Shown piece by piece: positions 47,847 to 58,553 of a stretch of DNA of 64,000 bases. This stretch comes from Chanos chanos (Eukaryota > Chordata > Actinopteri > Gonorynchiformes > Chanidae), in contig NC_044500.1 of NCBI RefSeq assembly GCF_902362185.1, positions 36,409,558 to 36,473,557 on the forward strand, in the 5' to 3' direction. Under the pieces are notes generated by a model that saw only the letters and a list, made by a program, of their open reading frames with translations, searched no databases and was not told the DNA's origin. Position 1 is the stretch's first letter, and each line of letters starts with the position of its first letter. Position numbers and translations under genes: made by a program.

Positions 47847-48129
47847 ACAAGAGTCAACTGTGAGGGAAGCATGACTTGACATGTTGTACCTTGTTTGAGA
47901 CAAATATACTGGACTCAAACTGCCTCCTTTTCATTGATAAAAGCGTCTTGAAGTAACAGTCTTATCGAACAGACCAAAATTCCATTTTGAAGTTATGGTT
48001 CAACCATTGCCTGTAAAATATATTATTGTGTACATAAAACTCTAGTGTCCATTATGCTTTTGTAACATGAGTAATACGTGAACAGCAAAACTGATATTTT
48101 AGAGCTTAAACGAAACAGTTTATAATTGG

Positions 48130-48300
48130 TTACTTTGTTTCTGGGTGCTGTCTTATAACATCCTCTGTTTCCAATTTATTTCCATGGATCAGTTTTCAAA
48201 GCAATGATAGTTGGTCAATGTTCCTTATTGTGTCCTATGAGAACATAATGATGATCATCTTCAATAACTAACCAATAATAACTTGTCCCTTACCCATTTT
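48130..48300. repeat. Diverged local duplicate unit, copy 1
   Basis: Contains TCCAATTTATTTC, then AGTTGGTCAATGTTCCTTA, TGTGTCCTATGAGAACAT and CAATAACTAA, in the same order and spacing as 49088-49260. Not recognised as a known family. Confidence 0.55.
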
Positions 48301-49087
48301 TGCATCAAGACAATTGAAGAGTCATCTTTGACCTGTCTGATTGAAATGTGCCTTACTTTAACTGTCTTGACCTGGAAATGAGCTGGGACCATTCAAGAGT
48401 TGCTTAGAACTCCCCTTACTGAAAATAACTTCCTGAAGTACATAGTTGGTTAAATCATAGCATACCTGGTTTTGTCTGTAGTAAACATTTATAGATTAAG
48501 CCTTGTACATGTAAAATTATTTTTGATATTTTTCTCTCTCAACCTTCATTTCAGGTTTTCAGTTTTATGACTAACTTTTTTAACTGCTTAGTGGCAGTGA
48601 CAATGTGTTACTGCTTTAAAGGATACCCTTAAAGTTCTCGAAGGTTATGGCTGATTGCAAAATCAAATGAGAAGTGAAACACTTGAGCAAGGCGCTCTCA
48701 GTATGTGAAAATGATATGAAACTGGAAAACAAAGTTGTGTTCCAGTCTTGACTTTATTCACTTCACGGCACTGAAAGAACTGTGTGTTTTTTAGGGCTGA
48801 AGATGGTCACGCGGGTTGGGTTTATATTGAATTATTGTGGGCCTCTTAACTGAGAAGGGAGGCCTAAAGTAACAGTATGAAAGCAGAGCAAAAGGGTTTT
48901 TTCCTCCCCTTGTCTGTGTTTCAAAAACAGGTTCCTCTTCCTTTTGTGAACGTTTCATTTCAAACATGGAATGATGCAATGAAGAAGTGGTAAACACATT
49001 TATCTTTCTAGTGTGTGTTACAAAGTTGTAAAAGTGTCATATGTGAACAATTAATGTAAAATTTTGTAGTTTAAGCAAAAACATGTC

Positions 49088-49260
49088 AAAGTTGTTTACT
49101 GTGTCTCTGTGTTTTCTCCCTCAGTCTCCAATTTATTTCTGAACACATTCATTCTAAAAGCAGTCAGAGTTGGTCAGTATTCCTTACTGTGTCCCCTGAA
49201 GACATCATAATTATGATCTACAATAACTAAGTCATCCTCTCTTGATAAAGCGTATACATG
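49088..49260. repeat. Diverged local duplicate unit, copy 2
   Basis: Contains TCCAATTTATTTCTGAACA, AGTTGGTCAGTATTCCTTA, TGTGTCCCCTGAAGACAT and CAATAACTAA, parallel to 48130-48300 about 960 bases away in the same orientation. Confidence 0.55.
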
Positions 49261-50589
49261 TACTAACGGGTCAGTGTCCTCTTTGACTGAGAAAGCTTTA
49301 CTGGTAAAAATACTTGTTTTCAGTCCAAGTATTAAAAAAAAACAGCAGCAGTGTAGTATAAGAAAACCCCGACTTTTCAATGTACCATTCTTTTACATTT
49401 TTAGAAAGGTTTGGTAATAATGGATATAGAGCACATGCATTTTACCTGTAGTTACAGCGAGTGAATTCTGTACAGCCCCTTCACCTCTCTCTGATTGGCA
49501 GAGCTGCTGCTTGGTAGGGAGTGGTGCCGGGTGAAAGGAAAAGGCAGTCACAGAACCTGTAATTCAAGTGTAGCAGGAAGAGATTTCTGCAGCTATTCAA
49601 CTGTTGACTTAGATTGCTTTGTGGTCACACTAACCGCAACTCATAACCAGCAGGTAGGACTCATTAACCAACGGCAACACAGAAAATCAAACTTATTTCT
49701 CAACTCAACAGACTGAATTTATTCTTTGTGACAGATTAAGCTCGCCTGTATGTCAGTTTGGCAGTTAATATGGAGACTGCATTCTTTTGTGGTCTAAGGG
49801 ACAAGTATGTATGACTGAAGAATATGAAGGAAAAGAGAAACAAATGGTTAAAACTTGAGGGGCTATGCATGATTCCTTTTCTAAGTCCTCGTAACATACA
49901 CTGTGGTTACACACATGGCCTTATCTCTCCTGTTTCACTGTTCTGGGGGAGTACCCAATATCTACTACTGAATGACCTGAGTAAGAGGGCACAGAACAGA
50001 ATTACACCTCCATTACTTTTACGTTGCAGGGTCAAATCTTATGAAGATTCTTTATCAGCCAACAGCTATAAATTTACATAGTCATCCAGTTCTTGGAGAT
50101 CATCCCTTATCTACTGGAAAAGGACAGGAATAAAAAAGACAGGACACAGTTGCAAACTGGACACAATGAAAGCAAATTTCCATTAACTGATCACTTTGTC
50201 GTGCATGAGCAAGTCACTTTAGGCCTACTGAAATACACAGTGAGAGCTCACCAGATTCTCTGATTCCTTATTTGTTGTCATAGTTTGGCTCAGTGAATAT
50301 ACACACAGTCAGGACATAGTCATCAGTTTATTTCTGAACAGTTCACTTCTGCTTCAGCAGAGGAAGAAGAGCTTATCTGAATCCTGCTGGGACACAAAAC
50401 ATTCCAAAAAGAGACATAACAATCCAGATAGAGACAGTACTTGACTACATGAGCTGAAAGTGGTTTTTGGCTTCCAATGAGATTTTAAAAGGATGCTTAG
50501 TAATTTGAGAAGTGCAGGTTGAGGACTGGCAGTTTACCATGAATCTGAGTGAGTGACACAGCAGATTCTGTATGGATGTGGGTTATGAC

Positions 50590-50979
50590 CAGGGTTATTA
50601 TAGTTAACGAAAACTAAGACTTAAACTAAAACAAGCAGTGAAAAAATAATTTTGTTAACTGAAATAAAAATAAAAATGACAATGAACAATGTAATGCGAA
50701 CTAAAACAAAATAGAATTGCAGGTAAAATCAGCTTCGTTTTGTAATAAATAAATTAAATAAATTAATAATTCAAATAAATAATTGAATTAATTATTTATT
50801 AATTTAAAATAAACAAATTAAAACTAATTAAAAACTAAACTAAAGCTAGTCAATTCCTAAAAATAAAAATAAAAACTTCTTATCCACTCATAAAACTAAC
50901 TAAACTGAAATCAAAGGCCAAGCTGAAAGACTAAGTAAAAATAAAAACTAATGAAAATTTCAGAACTATAATAACCCTG
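50590..50979. mobile_element. hAT-type MITE with 8-bp target duplication
   Basis: Starts CAGGGTTATTATAGTT and ends AACTATAATAACCCTG, perfect inverted ends of 16 bases. It is flanked on both sides by GTTATGAC (50582-50589 and 50980-50987). An 8-bp duplication and CAGGG ends fit hAT elements. The 390-base interior is AT-rich, has no transposase and is full of AAAACTAA-type words, so the copy is non-autonomous. Confidence 0.9.
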
Positions 50980-50999
50980 GTTATGACCCAGCTCTGCTA

Positions 51000-52080
51000 T
51001 GGGAAGCATAGGTTATTGGATTTTTACACAGCACTTATATGTTTGGGTCTGTTTTAATCCTCAATTTTTGACTCAACATGTTCATATTTTTATGTCATCT
51101 TTTCCCTGTGTTTTTCTTTGATAGATTTACTTTTCCTTCACTTTGTTCAACGTCACATGTAAACATAGTTCATATTCTCTTTTTCTTTATCAACATGAAA
51201 GTTTGCTAAAATTTGTTCAGATCTCTGTTCTGCATGTTTTCACACACAACATTAAACTTGACAAAAGTGTATGTTAGACATGTGCTCAATAATAAATATG
51301 TTTTGTGTAAGATAAATGAGAGAATGGCTATGATAACCTAGCTATACAACATCATCACACCAAAATAAGGAGTGTGTGTGTACTATCACCAAGCAATACC
51401 CCAACAATACTGCAGCCAACACATTCTTTCAGTGCTCCATGACATTGTAATAATATTCTAATGAGGTTTTTAACTTTCACAACTTTACTACAGCATTGTA
51501 GAAACTTTGAAACTGAAACTGAAAAGTACTGTAAGAAAATTCCAAAATGGCTGTGCTACCGTGTATTACAGATGTACAGGGAACCCAACAGAAAAAAAAA
51601 CTGTCTATATATCATCAGCCAACAGTACTTTCCTTATTCTACACCCTGTAAGTTTTACTTGACACTAATGATGTTAGAGAACATGATCAGTCTCCATGTG
51701 AAGGGAAACCTTCCTTGGCATCTTGATGCGTTTAGGAGAGTGGGAGTGAGCAGCCATTCAGACTAATTTAATGTTACAGAGGGACCAGTATAACTTAGTC
51801 ATTTTCATACTTTGTTCCATTGGTAACCTTTGTTCATCATTTCATCTTGTTCAGTAATGATGCTTTTTGTTGTATGCCTAATGTTGATTAATTAGTGTTG
51901 ATTTAATTAGAATTAATGATGAATTAACTGAGTTTCACCTGCGACTGAGAGCACATAAAGGTCAACATGACTGGAGGAGGAGAGAGTTTTCTGGTTTCGA
52001 GAGCCAGTGAGTCGAGTAAGTGAGATGTCACTATGAGGAGCCCTCTGTAGGTTAGCAGTTTTCTTATCTTTCACAACTGA
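51000..52080. other. AT-rich non-coding DNA, no supported feature
   Basis: Between the MITE and the cdk5rap1 duplicate fragment nothing convincing was seen. Open frames are short and lack recognisable motifs. The stretch 51940-52075 resembles a leader or repeat fragment but could not be assigned. Confidence 0.4.
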
Positions 52081-52780
52081 AGCAGCAGCGTTTAGAGGAG
52101 CTCATCAGTGCGTTCAGAGAAGAGGCCACTAAAGTCAACGCTCGCCTTATTGGCTGTACACAGCTCATCCTAGTGGAGGGAGGGAGTATTGCAGCAAATT
52201 GTGTACAGAATGTACTAAAGAGGCATGTTTGTTCTGCTGTTTCAACACTTGTTCAGCTCTAAATTCTCTGTTAAGTAGCATTTTACTGTATGCTTATTAA
52301 AAAGTGGAGAGAAAAATAAAGGCTTTAAAGTACTGATTGAAATGGCCATATATTAAAGTGATCTTCCCCAGACAGAATGTACCTGTTCAGCCCACACAAA
52401 CTCATACTGCTCTCATTGTTCCAAATGACTATGTTCTGGTCAGGATACGCACTAGACCAGTGGATGGAGCGGTTCCCTACTTGTGAGACTCTGTTACCTG
52501 CTTCCCTCCCCGCAACAAATCTATCTGGTGCATCAGCATATCTGTTCGCATCTTTCATTCTCCACATCTCATATCTGTCATGCAGATTACAACAGCTAAT
52601 TCCTGGAGTCTCCAAGGCCACGCCCTCTGCCACAACTCTCTGAGTGACACAAGAATAGGTGAACCTGAGCGCCATTTGAATGGACAGACAGACAGCTTCA
52701 TGTTGATCCTAAAGTTTCATAAACCATATCATGTGCAATGAATGGAAGGATAAATACATCTGATGTAATAGAATGTAAAA
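52081..52780 (+). pseudogene. cdk5rap1: Unprocessed duplicate of the cdk5rap1 3' end
   Basis: Closely parallels 41685-42500 of cdk5rap1, introns included, so it arose by DNA duplication and not retroposition. 52085-52183 matches the exon at 41636-41785 ([21 protein letters not shown]). 52355-52443 matches part of 42022-42162. 52586-52706 matches the last exon, followed by the same 3' flank up to about 52780. About 100 bases covering an intron end and the start of the following exon are missing. Both matching donor sites have lost GT (GGGAGT for GTGAGT, and ATACG for GTATG). The upstream ten exons are absent. It cannot encode the enzyme. Confidence 0.9.
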
Positions 52781-52789
52781 GGACTTCAG

Positions 52790-53560
52790 GTTATGACATA
52801 TTATTGATAAGTCGTAAGACTCTGAGCTCCGACCAACTCTTTTTTTTTTATTCACTCTGACGTAGAAACTGCTTTGCCAAATACATTTTTGAGACTGTCA
52901 ATACAGCAACGCACTTAACTTAAATGAGTAATGCCTCCGAAAGTTAAAAACAAAGTGAAGACGGAGATGAGGGCTCTGTAACGGTTCTGAAACTGAGACC
53001 GAAACCGCGCAACGAACATCTCGTGTCACGATTCTGGATGACGGGTTTTGTTACATTACGTTACTAAAGTAGTAACAACTCATTTTTCATTTCACAGTGA
53101 ACACTGTAACACATGTAAATCACGAAATTATTATTCTATTTAAAGTTAGGGCAAACTGTATAGCCCATTTTGTGTTAGGGGTGTAACGGCACACATATTC
53201 GGTACAGGACATTCGCTTCGGTGCGCATTGTGATCGGAGTGAATAGCCTATAGTCCAGTTTACACATCCTCCCACACCCTCTTAAACATCAAATTCAAGG
53301 ACTTTCCAGGCCCAGTTTCCTCAAATTGAAGGACCTAACACAGCATAGTCTGAGACACGGATCAAGGTTAATTACTGTTACATTAGCTTTCTCGCTTGCT
53401 TGCCGCTGTTTAACCTGCATCATACGACATTAATCACTCATGCATGCATGTGACCATCGCACTTTCTCCAGGCAGGTGGCGTGTGAAACAAGGATGCACA
53501 GACAGTGGGAGGCACACGTGCATACAGTGGAGCTAAGCCTATTTACCAACATTAAGTAAA
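52790..53560. other. Non-coding DNA with a probable decayed DNA-transposon end
   Basis: Around 53165-53230 the phrase GGGGTGTAACGGCACACATATTC resembles ends of fish hAT-like elements that carry GTAACGGTACAC. The rest of the stretch shows no gene and no clear repeat. Confidence 0.3.
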
Positions 53561-53569
53561 AAAAAAAAA

Positions 53570-53890
53570 GAGTTCATTTTAACACTATGCTGGTGTTTAT
53601 TTTGTCCTAGTCTTTGCAGTGTTAATTTAACACTTCCTATAGTGTTAATACTACAACTCAGATGCAGAGTGAAAATAATTCTATGCATCGTTAAAAATGA
53701 ACTCTGCTTAACACAAGAAAGTCTACTTCCTACACTGGTCTCATAACTCTATAGTACGAGTTGAATCTCCAAAACTTCTCAATGACACCAGCTCTCTTAT
53801 ACAATTGACTCCTTTAGTGTTAAATCATATTTTTACAGTGTCAATTCAACTCTATATTTAACATTTTTGCTTAACACTGGAAAATAGGCC
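53570..53890. repeat. TTAACACT-rich repeat block
   Basis: GTGTTAATTTAACAC-type palindromes and the words TTAACACT or AGTGTTAA recur at least nine times in about 310 bases, in both orientations. The pattern suggests a decayed minisatellite or palindromic element. Confidence 0.55.
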
Positions 53891-54029
53891 TTTTTCACGG
53901 AATGATGGCGGTCTTTTCCAAGTTTGGGTATCTTTACTTCCATTTAGCCATCTTCCCTATTGCTTTCCTAAGTATGTTTTTATGGGCAACAAGTTTTTCC
54001 CTCAGTATTAGGGCCATACTGAGGGAAAA

Positions 54030-54175
54030 AATTTAGAGAATGTAGTCATAATATCATGTGAATAAAGTCATATTTGAGCAATATTCATAATACTATTAGA
54101 ATAAAGTTGTAATTTTACGAAAAGGTCATAATATTACGAAAATGAAGTCATAATTTTGCGGGGGGAAACCCATTG
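54030..54175 (+). repeat. AATAAAGTCATAAT-type repeat array, left arm
   Basis: Repeated variants of GAATAAAGTCATAATATTACGA. The opposite-orientation counterpart is at 55160-55275. Confidence 0.6.
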
Positions 54176-55159
54176 TTCTGGCCTCAATGAATCTCGCATT
54201 CAGTCATCCAGCAACCTAAACACCTCCATACAATGACTCTCGGGACCACGACATGATGTTAAGAGTGCTTTATCATATGAACGGTGTGAAACTGAAAACA
54301 CAAATACATACAGTGATAAGTATTGCATACATAAATGCCAGGTAAGTATGGTAACATTACGGGTACAACAACTGCTGTAATTACCTCATAGGTTGAAAGG
54401 ACAAAACACAGTGAAATGGCAATTTACAAAGTTGAGTATACAAGTAAGTATTTAGGAACCAACTGTTGTCTGTAAAACTTGAAAATACTATAAAAACGCA
54501 GGACAACATACATGCATTCAATGTAATCCAACATAATGCTATCAGAATGCTATAAGATTGCTATCATAACACAGCTAACATTTCACAATTAAGATGTACT
54601 CAAACTAAAGATGGACAACATAACACACAGATTTACTTACAGGGAATGCCTTCTCAAGGAACAACAATTGAGGATTGCAAAGGGCTTTCCTGGATACAGA
54701 TCCACACATGCTCTACCATTGCTCCTACTGCATTCACTTCCTGAGTACTCTCACTTCCTGTCATACTCTTCATGTCATACACTTCCTCTCACATACTTCC
54801 TATCACATACTTCCTATCACAGTGACAATTATGGAAACAACCAGCAGGGGTAACCAAAACAACCAAAACAATAATTGGCAGGGCCAGAACACCCATAATT
54901 GTTAGGAAAATATTTTACCAGCAACCAACATGTGGGTGAGAGGACAGTCAATGGCAGCCTGAACCTGCTACTGGCAACTGCTGTTTGTCTTAGACGTCAG
55001 CCTGGTGATAATGTGGTGCTGATGTGCTAAAAGATCAAGTACTGTATTTCGTCGTTATGTGTGAAAGCTATAATAAAGTATAACTTCACAAGTTGCTCCA
55101 TGTTCCTCATTTTAACGCAGGCGAAAGGCTGGTCCTCTGATATTTCCCCTCTGAAATTA
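54176..55159. other. Sequence enclosed by inverted AATAAAGTCATAAT arrays
   Basis: About 1 kb with no convincing coding region. It contains a short ACTTCCTATCACAT tandem (about 54715-54825) and an AATAAAG hexamer near 55073. It could be cargo of a larger element bounded by the two arrays, or unrelated host DNA. Confidence 0.3.
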
Positions 55160-55275
55160 CATGTAGCCTAAAATTATGATTTTATTCTCAAAATATTATA
55201 ACTTTTTTCTTGTAAAATTATGACTTTATTCTTATTAAATTAAAACTTTATTCAAAACTTTATTCTCGAAAGAGT
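55160..55275 (-). repeat. AATAAAGTCATAAT-type repeat array, right arm (inverted)
   Basis: Plus strand reads ATTATGACTTTATTC and variants, the reverse complement of the array at 54030-54175. Confidence 0.6.
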
Positions 55276-55299
55276 GACATCATGAATTTTGACATTAAG

Positions 55300-56460
55300 T
55301 GTAAGCAGGGTTCCGTATGGTCATGGAATTTGAAAATAGCAATTTCCAGGCCTGGAACAGTTTTGGAAATATAAATAAACCCAGACAGCTTTGGAAAAGT
55401 CTTGGAAATTTGCTTCACAGATACCTGAGTATATGTTCAGTAGGGCTATATCGAATGCCACTTTTTGACAATCAAATTTTAGCCAACCTTTTTCAAGCGA
55501 AGCTTGGAATGTCTGTGATGTGGCGTCATTGTTTTGGCCGGTCGTTTCGGAATACTCTGCTTTCTACTCAATAATATGAATGAAGAGATGAATTTGAGAA
55601 ACTGCAAGTCACACTTTTTTTTAAGTTTGACAGTCTTTAATAGACATTATTTGCATCATTTTATCCAGAGTTCGCTGTCTTTGCGGTGTTCAATAGCTGA
55701 GGATGCACCTTTATTCACAAATAATAGTGATTATCTGCGCAGTAGGCTAAACTAAATTTATTGTAGACCTTAGTTTGCTTGAAGAGCAATTTTACGAATT
55801 CAGAAGTAAACATAGAAATTTTAGATGGTTTCCCAGATTTGTTGTTGAGTGATGGTACACCAGTTTTATCTGGCACAGTCAGTTTATAATGCTTCCAAAC
55901 CAGGGTTTTGTTCGACTCTTCTTTTGGTTCAGGACTAAGAATCACGAACGGCTATTATTCCTAGCTTATGCGCGAGTCTATGATGCCTTGATAGAGAACA
56001 ACACGAGGCTTCCCTTACTGAAATTCAAAAAGTGCAAATGTAGGCCTATTTACTGGCAAAATTGTTTATTTTAAATGATCAGAAAAGTAGGCCACTTTGA
56101 CATATACATTTCTTGTATTACAGTAGCAATAACCTTAAAACTGCAACCGAGCACCTATCCTAATCATACAATATGATACAGTTAAGATCGACAGAGAAAA
56201 ATCTGTATTGGTTAAACAACACGACACTTTCCGGAAAATGGCGATTTAATCATGTCTGGCTTCAAACCGCATAGCTTGTCGTTAATTTTACTTAAAATAT
56301 GCTGTGGTAAATTTTTTCATGGATTTTTATCCTTATTTTTATCAAGTATACACAGACATTTCAGAGAATGTATGGTCATGAAATTTTGCCTCAAAGGCAT
56401 GGAAAAGTCATGTAAATTTATTGCTAAAAATGTGTATGAACTCTTGAATTAAACTGTGTT
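55300..56460. repeat. Composite dispersed repeat (TATGGTCATGGAA type)
   Basis: Both ends carry related phrases: GTATGGTCATGGAATTTG with TTTTGGAAATATAAATAAAC near 55315-55390, and GTATGGTCATGAAATTTT with GGAAAAGTCATGTAAATTTA near 56370-56420. These are typical of a dispersed fish repeat. The middle appears to be inserted or rearranged material without a gene. Confidence 0.45.
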
Positions 56461-56646
56461 TTTTCTTAAATTATCATTGAGCTCAATAGTAAGTAAGTTA
56501 GTGCTTTTCTTTAAGTATACTGGAGCTCAAGTTGAAGTAAAACAATGCTTTTTCTAAGTCACATAACATGACACTTAGTGATTTTACTCTTGTATTTTTG
56601 TAGGCAATGTAACCCTACAGTATGCCTCAGCATAACATTTCCCCCC

Positions 56647-56790
56647 ATGGACACAGGAACGAAATGAGCCAGGGCATCCAAACTCAGCATGCACAGTCTG
56701 TACCAACAGGAGATGTCATAACCCAAAAATCAGCACCTAGCTCTGCTCCCATTAATTTATACAACTTTTAAAATATTTCTTGTTGGAGAT
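56647..56790 (+). repeat. About 140-base dispersed unit, copy 1
   Basis: Shares with 57839-57979 the ordered phrases TGGA-ACAGGAA, GAGCCA-GGC-TCCAAACT, GCATGC, AACAGGAGATG, AATTTATACAA and AAATATTT-TTGT. Similarity ends at the same place in both copies, suggesting a true element boundary. Confidence 0.6.
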
Positions 56791-56849
56791 GTTAAGTGAA
56801 TAGAGGAAACATTTTCAATTCCCCACTGACTGTAGTGCTGTCGCCTCAC

Positions 56850-56915
56850 AGCATAGGCTCCAGCACCCCGCGACCCTAATTAAGCGTCTTTGAAAACGAA
56901 TGAATGAATTCCCCA
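56850..56915 (+). repeat. Short L2/SINE tail fragment
   Basis: CATAGGCTCCAGCACCCCGCGACCCTAATTAAGCG followed by GAATGAATGAA is the same tail family as 42650-42790, shortened. Confidence 0.6.
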
Positions 56916-57059
56916 CTGAATGACTCAGGTGACTGACACCTGGCCACATCATCCTTCCAGGAGCACCCTGCCAAATGCTATAATGTCACTTCAACACGAT
57001 CAACTATAAAGCTTTTTCAGGCTGAAAACATCAGAGACTCATAGAGTACAATGGCATTT

Positions 57060-57838
57060 TCTTTGTGTGAAAAGGCAAAGGTCAAAAACTTCCCTATTTC
57101 AACTGAGTGGCATTTTCCTTGACGCTTCCTAGGTCAGGCAGCCCACATGGTCGTCTTCATCAAAAACAGCATGCTTCTGTGGCTCGGTATGGCTGCGGTA
57201 GGCCGAAAGGGCTCGGGAAGTACTACGAAACAGGCTTTTGGACCTTCGCGCTCAAATGCTCACCGCAGTCGATCCAAGTGTCCGAGCTCCGCACTGCGCC
57301 TCCCGTGGTCAGAATTTAGAACTGGCTTTGCAAGGGAGCTACATGTCTGGCCCTCACTTATGTTGGACCTATGGTGGGGGTGACTCAGAATCTACATTTT
57401 CAGCCCGATCGCATTTTCCTAGCTTGCATGGTGACCTTCCAAATGTGTGCAAAATTGGCATGTGTGTGGGGGGTGGCGGTGTGGGCCGCCTGTGGGAGCC
57501 AGATGCCTGAACGTCAGATAATCGTTTTGGCATCCCTAGACGCTTCTGCGTGCGAAGTTTCATGGTCCTTTGGGTACTGACGTCATGTTTGCCCTCTGAC
57601 AAAAGATGACCTCCAGTCTTTGTTAGAGTCCTCTAGGGCCTGTTTCGATTCAAAGCAACTGATAAAAACGGGCAGGCGGATGCGCTTTTCAGATATGTGG
57701 CAGAGGGTCCCGATGCGCTCCCATGCGTACACTTTTGGGCTGTCGGCGTTCATCCGTTCTCTCAGGAGACGTGGTCAAACATTAACTGATCCCGTGGGGA
57801 ATTTCAATGGGACGATCACAAAGACTTTTCTAAGTTCC
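57060..57838. other. GC-richer unexplained block upstream of the Gypsy element
   Basis: Composition and CpG content are clearly higher than in the flanking AT-rich DNA. Several overlapping open frames of 60-95 codons occur on both strands, but none has recognisable domain features and they do not extend. The block is bracketed by the two copies of the 140-base unit, so it may be the body of one dispersed element. No function is assigned. Confidence 0.35.
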
Positions 57839-57979
57839 TGGATACAGGAAGCAAAAGAGCCATGGCTTCCAAACTTGGCATGCAAAGACTATGTGAACAG
57901 GAGATGACATGTGTAAAACATCAAGACCATGCTGTGCCCTGTTGAATTTATACAAATAGTTTTGAAATATTTATTGTAG
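57839..57979 (+). repeat. About 140-base dispersed unit, copy 2
   Basis: Partner of 56647-56790. It ends right at the Gypsy target duplication (57980-57984). Confidence 0.6.
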
Positions 57980-57984
57980 TGTGG

Positions 57985-58537
57985 TGTCAGTACTCCTGTC
58001 AGGACTTTGTCTTTTGGCCACCCTGCTGGCCATTCTGGGTATTGTGTTGCCATGTGCCTTTGTTTGTGTATTGCCATGTGCTTCTGTTTGTTCCTGTGCT
58101 CTCCTGTCCCCGCCCCTCACCTGATCTCTATTATTGCCTCATTTGCTTCCACCAATCACCTGTCCTTGAAGTCAATGGTTCTGTGTATTTAAGTCTGTGC
58201 TGGTATCTGTTCTCTGTCAGATTGTGACCGTTTTCTGTCTGTTCCTGCCTGTGTGAGTTCTGCCCCCTGTGATTTGTAAGTTTTACTGTGTTTACCTGGA
58301 CCTGTTTCTGCTCGACGTTTCGGATTTGGTTGCCCTGTGGATCTCTGGCTTTGACCCTGTTTGTACTCTGTTTTTGACCAATCTTTTGCCTTACGTCTTG
58401 GAATTGTTTGCTCTCTGCACATCTGGATCTGACCTTGGACTGGACACTGTTTCTGAGATTGATTTTTTTGTTTTTTGAATAAATCTTATTTTACCCAGTG
58501 GGTCTGCGATTGGGTCTTGGTCCGTCAAACCCTCACA
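57985..58537 (+). repeat. 5' LTR of the Gypsy element
   Basis: Begins TGTCAGTACTCC and ends CCCTCACA. It contains a CCAAT box (58152-58156), a TATTTAAG box (58186-58193), a likely transcription start near 58216 and AATAAA at 58478-58483. It matches the 3' LTR almost base for base. Confidence 0.96.
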
Positions 58538-58549
58538 GTACAATCTGAC
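58538..58549 (+). promoter_or_regulatory. Primer-binding site, apparently self-complementary to the transcript 5' end
   Basis: ACAATCTGAC at 58540-58549 is the exact reverse complement of GTCAGATTGT at 58216-58225, located about 30 bases after the TATA-like box, where the RNA should begin. Tf1/Sushi-group elements are known to self-prime in this way instead of using a tRNA. Confidence 0.7.
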
Positions 58550-58553
58550 CAAG

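Larger units (their letters stand above)
47850..50580. other. Region upstream of the BPI/LBP gene, no supported coding gene
   Basis: No open frame shows recognisable protein features. Two diverged copies of a roughly 170-base unit lie at 48130-48300 and 49088-49260. At 49446 a minus-strand GTAAAA donor preceded by non-coding sequence, with an inverted CCAAT box at 49494-49498, could mark the missing non-coding first exon of the BPI/LBP gene. That is speculative. Confidence 0.4.

Noticed and set aside
49495-49716. 73-codon plus-strand frame upstream of the BPI/LBP gene
   Set aside because: No recognisable domain, no signal peptide and no splice continuation.
57107-57907. Several overlapping plus-strand frames in the GC-richer block, considered as a small gene
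   Set aside because: They occur in several frames and on both strands, none extends or shows domain signatures, and high GC alone lengthens random frames.
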